A stretch of 64,000 bases of DNA from Micromonospora matsumotoense (GTDB lineage: Bacteria > Actinomycetota > Actinomycetes > Mycobacteriales > Micromonosporaceae): NCBI RefSeq assembly GCF_900091525.1, contig NZ_FMCU01000002.1, positions 248,001 to 312,000 of the forward strand. Reading direction: 5' to 3'. Positions within the stretch are counted from its first letter, which is position 1. Each line of letters begins with the position of its first letter. Shown piece after piece: positions 1 to 6,523 of this stretch. Under the pieces are notes generated by a model that saw only the letters and a program-made list of their open reading frames with translations, was not told where the DNA came from and ran no database searches. Made by a program: the position numbers and the translations under genes.

Positions 1-353
1 CTCTTCGGCGCGTCGGGCGTGGCGCTGGGTGTGGCGCTGGGCGATCCGGACGTCGGTGCCGCGGTGCTCCGGGTCGGCCCCGCGGACGGGGTCTGCGGTG
101 ACGGACCCGGCGTCGTGCCGTTCGGGCTGGCGGGCAGGGTGGTGCGCGCAGGCCCGGCGAGGTGGACCACGGTGGCGCCGGCCCCCACCGCCCCCAGCAG
201 GGCGACACCCAGCGCGGCGGTCGCGAGGTGCCGACGCCGACGCCTGCTGTCACCGCGTCGACGGACCTCGGCCACGGCGGTGAGCCGACCGGTCTGTCGG
301 GCGTGTCGGGCCAGCCCGTGCAGGGCCTCGTCGAGCATGTCGTCAGGCCCCAT
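1..353 (-). CDS. Anti-sigma-like single-pass membrane protein (partial, C-terminus off the left edge)
   Basis: The frame opens with ATG at 353, overlaps the end of the upstream ECF sigma gene by 11 bp, and runs off the window without a stop, giving about 117 codons. The N-terminal 40 residues are short, charged and Arg-rich. A single membrane segment follows (ATAALGVALLGAVGAGATVV, about residues 43-62), then an exported Thr/Pro/Ser-rich stretch. No zinc-finger HCC motif is visible. Translational coupling to a sigma factor plus the cytosol-membrane-exterior layout suggests a membrane-bound regulator of that sigma factor. This is inference from context. The missing C-terminus may hold the sensory domain. 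Confidence 0.72.
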   Translation of the reverse strand, partial: MGPDDMLDEALHGLARHARQTGRLTAVAEVRRRGDSRRRRRHLATAALGVALLGAVGAGATVVHLAGPARTTLPASPNGTTPGPSPQTPSAGPTRSTAAPTSGSPSATPSATPDAPK

Positions 354-855
354 GGCTCCTCCCGGCCGTCGTCTGATGTCCGTCACCGGTCAGGTATCTG
401 GCCAGGCCCTGACGGCCCCGGGCCAACCGGGTCTTGACGGTGTTCGGATTCGCCCGGGTCTCCGCGGCGATCTCGGCCACGCTGAGGCCGACCAGATGGT
501 GCAACACGATGGCCCGGCGCTGCTCGGTGGGGATGTGCCGTAGCGCGTCGACCAGCACCACGTGATCGACGGAGACCGGTTCCACCTCCTGCCCGGTCGC
601 CTCCCGCCGGTGCGCCCTGACCCGGTTCACCGCCTTGCGCCACGCGCTCACCGCCACCCGGTAGGCGACCTTGCGTACCCACGCCTCGGGGCTGTCGCAC
701 TCCCGCACGGTCGACCACCGGCTCCAGGCCCGGGCGTACGCCTCGGCCACCGCGTCCTCGGCCTCGGTACGACTGCCGAGCATCGCGTACACCTGCCCCA
801 GCACCCGTTGTGCCGACGAGGCGTAGAAGGCGTCGAACTCCTCGGCGTCACGCAT
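343..855 (-). CDS. ECF sigma factor (SigE-like family)
   Basis: An RNA polymerase sigma factor of 170 residues. Region 2 occupies about residues 8-75, with the acidic helix TEAEDAVAEAYARAW contacting core polymerase and the -10 element. Region 4 lies at about 105-155, with the helix-turn-helix LSVAEIAAETRANPNTVKTR. No extra C-terminal domain is present. The start is ATG at 855 with a GGGAGAG ribosome binding site about 10 bases upstream. It overlaps the following membrane protein gene, its likely regulator, by 11 bp. Family membership is clear. The signal it responds to and its target promoters cannot be read from the sequence. Confidence 0.9.
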   Translation of the reverse strand: MRDAEEFDAFYASSAQRVLGQVYAMLGSRTEAEDAVAEAYARAWSRWSTVRECDSPEAWVRKVAYRVAVSAWRKAVNRVRAHRREATGQEVEPVSVDHVVLVDALRHIPTEQRRAIVLHHLVGLSVAEIAAETRANPNTVKTRLARGRQGLARYLTGDGHQTTAGRSHGA

Positions 856-932
856 CGGTCACGCTCTCCCAGCGCCCGGTCGGCGCTGATCCCGCCCCAC
901 CCGGCCCGGGGACCGCCCTGCCCCGCGCCGGC

Positions 933-976
933 CCGGTCGGACCGGACGGGGTCGCTCTCCCGCCCGGTCCGACCGG
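933..976 (-). terminator. Probable intrinsic terminator of the lipoprotein gene
   Basis: Perfect 13-bp inverted repeat (CCGGTCGGACCGG at 933-945 and CCGGTCCGACCGG at 964-976) with an 18-base loop, lying just after the stop of the minus-strand gene at 984. There is no U-tract, as is common in high-GC actinomycetes. Confidence 0.5.
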
Positions 977-983
977 CCTGCCG

Positions 984-1622
984 TCAGCGGTTGGCGGGCG
1001 CCGGTCCGTTGTCGTTGAACCGGAAGCTGCTCGTCGGCGGGGCGTCACCCAGCTCCTCGAGGATGAGGCCGGAGCGTGCGGAGTCCCGCAGGAACGCCCC
1101 GGCGTTGCTGATCAGGTAGGACGGCGTGGTGCTGGTCGCGGCGACGATCTCGAACTGCTGGCGGGGATCGTCGGTCTTGCAGGTGGCAGCCCGGACCTCC
1201 AGCGGTCGGGTGTCGCCCGGATTATGCACCCGCCAGCAGAGCGGGCCGGCACTGGCCCGCGAGTACGCCTTGATGAGGTACTTCCCCCCGCCCAGCGGGG
1301 TCGGCACGAAGAGCTGTCGGCCCTGGTCGTCGTCGACCTCGGCCAGCCGACCGGAGTCGGGCAGCGACAGGCCGCTCTCGAACGCGCCGACCCGGACGAT
1401 CGTGTACTGACGGTTGCCCGGGAACCCTCTCGGGGCGCTGCTCGTCTTCGGAGGCGTGGCGGACAACCCCACCGGGACGCTGTCCGTGACGCCCGTCACG
1501 TCCTGCCCCGCCACGGCCGGCGGGGCGGCGTCGGCCCCGGGCCGGGTGTCCACCGCACAGGCCGCCAGTGCTCCGGTCAGTGCCAGCAACCCGGCACCCG
1601 CGAGCCATCGTTTCATCGACAT
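984..1622 (-). CDS. Secreted lipoprotein, possible ricin-type beta-trefoil
   Basis: A 212-residue exported lipoprotein. The start chosen is ATG at 1622, placed behind GGTGGAGGAG. It gives a short signal peptide (MSMKRWLAGAGLLALTGALA) ending in a lipobox with the lipidated cysteine at AACAVDT. An upstream in-frame ATG at 1670 adds 16 Arg/Pro-rich residues with no signal character. The mature part (GKYLIKAYSRASAGPLCWRV, then DPRQQFEIV) looks like two blades of a ricin-like beta-trefoil, which would suggest carbohydrate or surface binding, but the match is weak. Two cysteines (LCWRV, AATCKT) may form a disulfide. No catalytic motif is seen. Function unknown. Confidence 0.7.
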   Translation of the reverse strand: MSMKRWLAGAGLLALTGALAACAVDTRPGADAAPPAVAGQDVTGVTDSVPVGLSATPPKTSSAPRGFPGNRQYTIVRVGAFESGLSLPDSGRLAEVDDDQGRQLFVPTPLGGGKYLIKAYSRASAGPLCWRVHNPGDTRPLEVRAATCKTDDPRQQFEIVAATSTTPSYLISNAGAFLRDSARSGLILEELGDAPPTSSFRFNDNGPAPANR

Positions 1623-1689
1623 TGTCCGCTCCTCCACCTCGGGACGTGGTCGGCAGGTCCGCCGTGGCACCGGCCCGGTGCCGACGTCG

Positions 1690-2127
1690 TTGCCCGACTC
1701 ACCTCTCAGGACGTTCGGCGCGGCCGCCAGGTTTCAGCCCCACCCCACGATCTTTTCGGCACCGCCGACATCGTCCTGGCGGCGAAACCGCGACGCCGAC
1801 CGCTGCACGTACCGCTGGATCGTCGAACACGAGCGGGTGCGCGGCGGGATCGCCCTGCGCCACGACCGCGACGAACACACGCAATGGGTCGGCCACCTCG
1901 GGTTCGGTATCCGCCCGTCGGCGCGACGCCGTGGGCTGGCCAGTTGGGCCCTGGGCCGGATGCTCGACGAGGCGCGCGCGCTCGGGCGGGACCGGTTGCT
2001 GGTCGTCTGCGCAACCGGCAACGTCGCCTCGGCACGGACGATCGAGCGGTGCGGCGGAGTCTTCGAGGGCATCGGGGAGACCCGGTTCGGTCCCACCCGA
2101 CGCTACCGGATCACGCTGTACGGGTAG
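1690..2127 (+). pseudogene. 5'-truncated GNAT-family acetyltransferase remnant
   Basis: The C-terminal half of a GNAT N-acetyltransferase is intact: GHLGFGIRPSARRRGLA is the acetyl-CoA pyrophosphate-binding motif A, followed by NVASARTIERCGGVFEGIGE (motif B) and the final strand TRRYRITLYG. The family is normally about 165-180 residues, and the first 60-70 residues, including strands 1-3, are not recognisable. Upstream codons in frame read as GC-rich noise, and the only nearby start codons are TTG at 1690 and an internal GTG near 1837. The start given is therefore a placeholder. A shortened functional protein cannot be excluded, but loss of the N-terminal half makes a relic more likely. Confidence 0.55.
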
Positions 2128-2244
2128 GGCCGGCGGCCTGCGGCGCGACACGCGGTGCCGGCCGACGGGCGGTGCCCGGCCGGCGACTTTGGGATGCTGT
2201 GACGGTCCAGCAGGTGATCCATCCGACTCGAAGGGACCTTTCCG

Positions 2245-2859
2245 ATGGCAAAGGTCATCTCCACGCTCTTCATCTCGGCCGACGGTGTGGCCGAGATCGA
2301 CCCCGACTGGCACTTCCCGTACTTCGACGACAACATGGGCCGGGCCGTCAGCGAGGACTACGACACCGCCGACGTGTTGCTCATCGGCCGGGAGACCTAC
2401 GACAGCTTCGCCGGGGCGTGGCCCGGCCGGGAGAGCGCCGGCGGCGACGACGCGCCCTTCGCCAAGCAGCTCGGTGACCTGCGCAAGGTGGTCGTGTCGC
2501 GGCAGTCCCGGGAGTTCCCTTGGCGCAACTCCGAGCTGCTCGACGGCGATCTCCTCGAGGTCGTCGCCGCGTTCCGGAACGACACCGGCATCGGTGGCGT
2601 CCTCATCCCCGGGTCGATCTCCGTGGTGCAGCAGCTGCTCGCCGCCGGACTGGTCGACGAGCTGCGGCTGCTGGTGCACCCGGTGGCGGCGCGGAAGGGC
2701 CGCAAGCTGTTCGACGACGGTGACGCGCCCTACCACCTGCGGGTGACGACGACGGAGGTGTTCCCGACCGGGGTGATCCGGGTGGTCTACGCGCCGGTCG
2801 AGGCGCCCGCCACGGTCGGCTACGACGAGGTCAAGGAGCAACTGCCCGCAGGAGAGTAG
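2245..2859 (+). CDS. Dihydrofolate reductase family protein (RibD C-terminal domain)
   Basis: A 204-residue single-domain protein of the DHFR/RibD-C superfamily, predicted to be a soluble NADPH-dependent reductase of unknown substrate. Features seen are the N-terminal strand and loop KVISTLFISADGVAEID, the nucleotide-binding signature LLIGRETYDSFAG (about residues 47-59), GVLIPGSISVVQQLLAAGLV (about 128-147) and the final beta-hairpin VFPTGVIRVVYAPV. The start ATG at 2245 follows GAAGGGACC. The gene stands alone between the GNAT remnant and the convergent ankyrin gene. Such paralogues are numerous in actinomycetes and are not assumed to be the folate enzyme FolA. Confidence 0.85.
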   Translation: MAKVISTLFISADGVAEIDPDWHFPYFDDNMGRAVSEDYDTADVLLIGRETYDSFAGAWPGRESAGGDDAPFAKQLGDLRKVVVSRQSREFPWRNSELLDGDLLEVVAAFRNDTGIGGVLIPGSISVVQQLLAAGLVDELRLLVHPVAARKGRKLFDDGDAPYHLRVTTTEVFPTGVIRVVYAPVEAPATVGYDEVKEQLPAGE

Positions 2860-2976
2860 CCGCGCCCCGCGCGGGCCGCCTCGGCCGTCGTCCCCGCAGG
2901 TGGCACACCGCGCCACCGTCGTCGAGTGGTGCCGGTCCGGCCGGTGGTCCGCGCGGCGACGCGGTCGGCGTACCGG

Positions 2977-3759
2977 CTAGGGGGTTGGTCCGGGCGGTTG
3001 CCGGTCCCGCTCGGCGGCGGTGACGCCGCCCCGCGCCCGCAACCAGACGACCAGCTCGGTGGCGCCGCGCCGGACGGCCGCGTCCAGGGCGGTGCGGTGC
3101 TCCCACGGCGGTATCCAGTTGAGCCGTGCGCCCCGCTCCCACAGGTACCCGGCGCAGGACTGCCGGCCGCCGTGGCAGGCGCCCCAGAACGCCGCGTCGA
3201 TCTCGTCCGCCGACGGCGGGACGACGCCGGTGCAGGCCCGCTCCACCCGGTCGAGCAGGCCGAGCGTGGCCGCGTCGGTGAGGGTGGTGCGGGCCCCCCG
3301 GACGACGAGCCGGTACGCCGCCCGCCACTGGGCGAAGGCCCGCGCGTCGGCGAGCGGCGTACCGCCGGCGATCACGCCCCCGGCCGCCTCGATGTCGGCA
3401 CCGGCGTCCAGCAGCGCGTCGACGACGTCCACGTCGTCGCAGCTGGCCGCCCAGTGCAGCGGGGTCTCCCGGTGCGGTCCGGCGAACCGGGCATCGACGT
3501 CGCCGCCGGCGGCGACCAGGGTGGCCACGGTGGCCGCCCCGTGCGGAAACCGGCCCGGCCAGTCGGTGACGACGTGCAGCAGCGTGCGGGACGTCGCACC
3601 GGGGGCCCCGCCGACGTGGTCGACGAGACGCGCGGTGGCCAGCCCCGGGTGTGCGGTGAGCAGCCGCCGCAGCGTGGTGAGGTCGCCGGTGCGGATCGCC
3701 CCGGTCACCGTGACCGCCAGCGGGTCGTCGACCGCGAGTAGCAGGAGGTCACCCGTCAC
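2977..3759 (-). CDS. Ankyrin-repeat protein
   Basis: A 260-residue cytosolic repeat protein. Recognisable ankyrin units include TLLHVVTDWPGRFPHGAATV, ETPLHWAASCDDVDVVDALL and RTALDAAVRRGATELVVWLR, with the TPLH-type turn and the DAGADIEA loop. The start chosen is GTG at 3759, because upstream codons in the same frame overlap the preceding gene and lack protein character. The gene begins 10 bases after the stop of the TOPRIM gene, so the two are probably cotranscribed. Ankyrin repeats mediate protein-protein contact. A scaffolding or inhibitory role toward the TOPRIM partner is possible but unproven. Confidence 0.82.
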   Translation of the reverse strand: MTGDLLLLAVDDPLAVTVTGAIRTGDLTTLRRLLTAHPGLATARLVDHVGGAPGATSRTLLHVVTDWPGRFPHGAATVATLVAAGGDVDARFAGPHRETPLHWAASCDDVDVVDALLDAGADIEAAGGVIAGGTPLADARAFAQWRAAYRLVVRGARTTLTDAATLGLLDRVERACTGVVPPSADEIDAAFWGACHGGRQSCAGYLWERGARLNWIPPWEHRTALDAAVRRGATELVVWLRARGGVTAAERDRQPPGPTP

Positions 3760-3769
3760 CTCCGCGACC

Positions 3770-4429
3770 CTACCCGCCGCCGGGGAGCAGCCGGTCCAAC
3801 GGTCGGGGGACGTGGTCCAGATCGAGGGCGTGCACCAGTGCGGCGGCGTACCTCGCCTTACGGCCGCTGGTGGTGCCCAGGAACCGGCGTAGCTGCCGCT
3901 CGACGGACCGACCGCGCTGGGCGGGCTGGTTCTGGAAGACCCGGAATCTGGGCAGGTCGCCCTCGGTGGCGAGGACGTCCTCGACACCGGAGGGACCCAG
4001 CGCGCGGATCAGCTCGTCCTCCAGGTCGGCGACGCACACCGGGAAGCCGAGCGCCTCCATCGCGGTCCGGCTCAGGTCGACACCGAGGCCGACCTGCTCC
4101 AGGCCGCGCCGGAACCAGCCCTCCTCGGCCTCGTCGCAGAGACCCCGGACGGTCAGGCCGAGACCCGGCGGGCCGAGCAGCCGCAGGAACCGGCCGGCGC
4201 TCATCGCGCCCCCGATCGACAGCACGCAGACGCCCTCGCCGGTCAGGTCGCGGCCACGCCGCACGGCCAACGCCTCGACCGCGCTCCGGTCGCTGACCCC
4301 CTCGACGAGCACGACCGTGGCCACCCCGTCACCGGCCAGGCGGCGGGCGGTCACCGCCGCCCCTGCGGCGTCCGCGCCGCCGGCCGCCCAGGTGCCGACG
4401 GCGGCGCGGAAACGGTCCGGCTCTCGCAC
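3770..4429 (-). CDS. Stand-alone OLD-like TOPRIM domain protein
   Basis: About 219 residues from GTG at 4429. VVLVEGVSDRSAVEALAVRR is the TOPRIM glutamate motif, and VCVLSIGGAMSAGRFLRLLG with VRGLCDEAEE occupies the place of the DxD metal site. The C-terminal part (ADLEDELIRALG, then SVERQLRRFLGTTSGRKARY) resembles the C-terminal nuclease region of OLD-family proteins. The usual N-terminal ABC-type ATPase of OLD nucleases is absent. The DxD appears as DEA, so metal chemistry may be altered. Upstream codons to 4582 lie over a GC-rich tandem repeat and were not taken as coding. It is followed at once by the ankyrin gene. The role may be DNA or RNA cleavage, but this is not shown. Confidence 0.7.
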   Translation of the reverse strand: MREPDRFRAAVGTWAAGGADAAGAAVTARRLAGDGVATVVLVEGVSDRSAVEALAVRRGRDLTGEGVCVLSIGGAMSAGRFLRLLGPPGLGLTVRGLCDEAEEGWFRRGLEQVGLGVDLSRTAMEALGFPVCVADLEDELIRALGPSGVEDVLATEGDLPRFRVFQNQPAQRGRSVERQLRRFLGTTSGRKARYAAALVHALDLDHVPRPLDRLLPGGG

Positions 4430-4526
4430 AGGTGGCAGTCTCGCAACCACCGTCCCGGGCCGCCACCCGGATTCGCCAGGCGGTCGCCCGCCTGGCGGCA
4501 CACCCCGACCAGGCAGGCGGACCGTG

Positions 4527-4600
4527 GCACCGGGAAAGGCGGCGGACTGCGCCACCGGGAATGGCGGCGGACTGCGCGGCACTGGGAATGGCGGCGGGCC
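4527..4600. repeat. Three imperfect 24-25 bp tandem repeats
   Basis: Units at 4527-4550, 4551-4575 and 4576-4600 share a core of the form CACCGGGAATGGCGGCGGAC. They fill most of the gap between the phosphatase gene and the TOPRIM gene and sit just upstream of the latter's start. They could be slipped-strand copies or a regulatory array. There is no further evidence of function. Confidence 0.6.
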
Positions 4601-4666
4601 AGTGGTGGGCGCGGCCCCCGGCCGAGCAGTTCCCGGAGCACGGCCGGGGACCGGCGGCCCGGGTGA

Positions 4667-5284
4667 TCACCCTGGCGGCCGGCGTTCCGAACCCGATCCG
4701 ACCTGCGGTGCGGTGAACTGGAGCTGCCACCGGGAGCCGTGCCGGCTGAGCCGTACCACCGCCAGCGGGGCGACGTCCAGTCGGGGCAACGCGGCCATCG
4801 GAAGCCGCAACGCGTGCACGATCGCCACCCGGACCACCATCGGATGGGTCACGGCAGCGATCCGGACGCCCGGGGCGAGTTGATCGTCGAGCCAGCCCCC
4901 GACCCGGTCGCGCAGCGCGGCGAGGGACTCCCCGCCGTGCGGCGCGGCCTCCGGCGTCCCCCACCACTGCCGTAACGCCTCGGGCTCCCGCGCCCCCACG
5001 TCCGCCAGGCTCCGCCCGGCCCAGCCGGCATAGTCGCAGTCGGCCAGCGCGGCCTCGACCGTGGGGCGCAGCCCGATGGCGTACGCGGTCTGCACCGCCG
5101 CCGGGGACGGGCTGGTCAGGCAGACGTCCACCCTGCCCAGGGTGGCGTGGCGGCCGGGGCCGACCAGGGCGAGAGCGGCCTGCCGGCCGCCCTCGTCCAG
5201 GTCGTCGTCACCCGCGCCGAACACCGCGCGCCGCAGGGCGGCGGTGTGCGCGTGGGCGACCAGCCGCAGGCTGGTCGCGGTCAC
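4667..5284 (-). CDS. Histidine-phosphatase-superfamily protein in a cobalamin-riboswitch operon
   Basis: A 205-residue protein with the phosphoglycerate-mutase-like fold: an N-terminal LRLVAHAHTAALRR, a central DYAGWAGRSLADV, GGESLAALRDRVGGWLD, and AVTHPMVVRVAIVHAL containing the second catalytic histidine. The canonical N-terminal RHG triad reads AHA, so the arginine and glycine of the active site are replaced. The start GTG at 5284 overlaps the cbtA stop as GTGA, showing translational coupling. CobC-type alpha-ribazole phosphatases belong to this superfamily, so a role in cobalamin assembly is an attractive inference, but the altered motif makes activity uncertain. Confidence 0.75.
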   Translation of the reverse strand: MTATSLRLVAHAHTAALRRAVFGAGDDDLDEGGRQAALALVGPGRHATLGRVDVCLTSPSPAAVQTAYAIGLRPTVEAALADCDYAGWAGRSLADVGAREPEALRQWWGTPEAAPHGGESLAALRDRVGGWLDDQLAPGVRIAAVTHPMVVRVAIVHALRLPMAALPRLDVAPLAVVRLSRHGSRWQLQFTAPQVGSGSERRPPG

Positions 5285-6096
5285 AGGTGGGCCGGTGTTC
5301 CCTGACCGATCGCCGGCTCGCCGGAGCGGTCGTCCGCGTGCCGCGCGCTCTCCGGCCGTCCGCCGCCCCGACTCATCAGGGCGCTGAACAGCAGGCCGAT
5401 CGCGGCCCAGAGCACCACCTGGGTGCCGAGGGAGGCCAACCGGAAATTCCACAGCAGGGTCGCCGGGAAGTCGTCCGGAACCTCCTGGAACGACGGCAGG
5501 ACCACATAGCCGACGACGGTGACCAGGAGGAATCCGCCGATGCCGGCACCGAACCGTTGCCAGACCGGCGCGTCGGCGCGGACCGACCGGTAGCCGAGGG
5601 TGCCCGCCCAGACCGCCACCAGGCCGAGCACCACCAGCGCCAGGTAGGCGACGGTGCGCTGATCGATGGTGTCGGGATCGCCGACCGCCGGGGGATTGGC
5701 CGGGTACTTCAGGAACGGCACGAGCACCGCGCCGAGCAGGGTGCCGCCGGCGAGCAGCAGCGCCGACCGGCCGTCGTCCGTGGCACGCAGGCGACGGCGC
5801 AGCAGGACGTACGCGGTCGCCAACAGACCACCCATCGCGGTCCCGAACAGCCCGGTGGCCAGGAACAGGCCGGCCCGCTGACCGTCCCGACCGACCAGTT
5901 CGTCCTCGTGGTGGTCGTCGGCCACCGGACCGGTGTGGGTGGCCGCCTCCTCGATCGCGATGGCCGCCTCGATGCGCGGTTCTCCGACGAGATAGCCGAA
6001 CGCCCCCGCGAGCAGGCCGGCCACGAGACCGGCGAGCAGACCGCGGAGCAGGACGGTGGCGAACGTGGGTGGGTTGTGGGTGGTGGTCAGTGGCAC
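5281..6096 (-). CDS. cbtA: CbtA-family membrane protein, predicted cobalt transporter
   Basis: A 271-residue integral membrane protein with about six hydrophobic segments: LLRGLLAGLVAGLLAGAFGY, AGLFLATGLFGTAMGGLLAT, ALLLAGGTLLGAVLVPFLKY, AYLALVVLGLVAVWAGTLGY, GIGGFLLVTVVGYVVLPSF and a C-terminal pair. The segment after the first helix is acidic and His-rich (HTGPVADDHHEDELV), suitable for metal binding. The chosen GTG at 6096 overlaps the cbtB stop by 10 bp. CbtA and CbtB form a predicted cobalt uptake system, and the B12 riboswitch ahead of cbtB agrees with that. Transport itself is a family prediction. Confidence 0.88.
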   Translation of the reverse strand: MPLTTTHNPPTFATVLLRGLLAGLVAGLLAGAFGYLVGEPRIEAAIAIEEAATHTGPVADDHHEDELVGRDGQRAGLFLATGLFGTAMGGLLATAYVLLRRRLRATDDGRSALLLAGGTLLGAVLVPFLKYPANPPAVGDPDTIDQRTVAYLALVVLGLVAVWAGTLGYRSVRADAPVWQRFGAGIGGFLLVTVVGYVVLPSFQEVPDDFPATLLWNFRLASLGTQVVLWAAIGLLFSALMSRGGGRPESARHADDRSGEPAIGQGTPAHL

Positions 6097-6290
6097 GGGA
6101 CACCGAGCAGGTGCCGGCCGTCGTGCATGAGTTCGTGCAGGTACATGCCGCTGCGCGAGACCGCGCCCTGGTCGAAGGCGACCAGGTAGGTGAGCAGGAG
6201 GAGTACGCCGACGACGGCCAGAGCCGTCCCCCACACGCGGGCCGACCCGACGGGGTGGACCAGCGGCTGGGCGGGAGTGGAACTCGACAT
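6087..6290 (-). CDS. cbtB: CbtB-family cobalt transporter subunit
   Basis: A 67-residue protein with one membrane span (ALAVVGVLLLLTYLVAF) followed by a short C-terminal tail holding HELMHDGRHLL and a final CH. This histidine-rich tail is the hallmark of CbtB and probably binds Co2+. The start ATG at 6290 sits about ten bases behind GGGAAGG. That sequence lies at the foot of the riboswitch hairpin and can be masked by it. It overlaps cbtA by 10 bp and is the first gene of the cobalamin-controlled operon. Confidence 0.88.
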   Translation of the reverse strand: MSSSTPAQPLVHPVGSARVWGTALAVVGVLLLLTYLVAFDQGAVSRSGMYLHELMHDGRHLLGVPCH

Positions 6291-6304
6291 GGGACACGAA
6301 CCTT

Positions 6305-6462
6305 CCCGGGGATGACGCGTCCCCATCGCAAGGCTGCGGACGACCGAGCGTCCTGGCTCGCGGACCCGTCGATGACGGGACCGCTCACAGTGGCGCGACC
6401 GCGCCGGAATCTCACCGGCTTACCTCGCGACGCCGCAGATAGTGGCTCGACCGTAGCGGCGC
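6305..6462 (-). promoter_or_regulatory. Cobalamin (B12) riboswitch upstream of cbtB
   Basis: Read on the minus strand, the leader holds the conserved core AGCCGGTGAGATTCCGGCGC then GGTCGCGCCACTGTGA (6386-6422), the B12-box-like AGCCAGGACGCTCGG (6344-6358), and a hairpin GGGGACGCGTCATCCCC at 6308-6324 that resembles the kissing-loop helix of class-I cobalamin riboswitches. The hairpin abuts the GGGAAGG ribosome binding site of cbtB, so control is probably at translation initiation: B12 bound means operon off. The outer boundary is approximate because the P1 stem was not folded by computation. Confidence 0.87.
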
Positions 6463-6523
6463 GACCCCCGGCCGGTCAATCGCCGTCCCCGCCGAATGTG
6501 AGACACCCGGCGGGGACGGCACG

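Noticed and set aside
4430..4582. N-terminal extension of the TOPRIM frame to an ATG at 4582
   Set aside because: The added 51 residues are Pro/Gly/Arg-rich, coincide with the tandem repeat and lack a ribosome binding site, whereas the GTG at 4429 starts the conserved domain.
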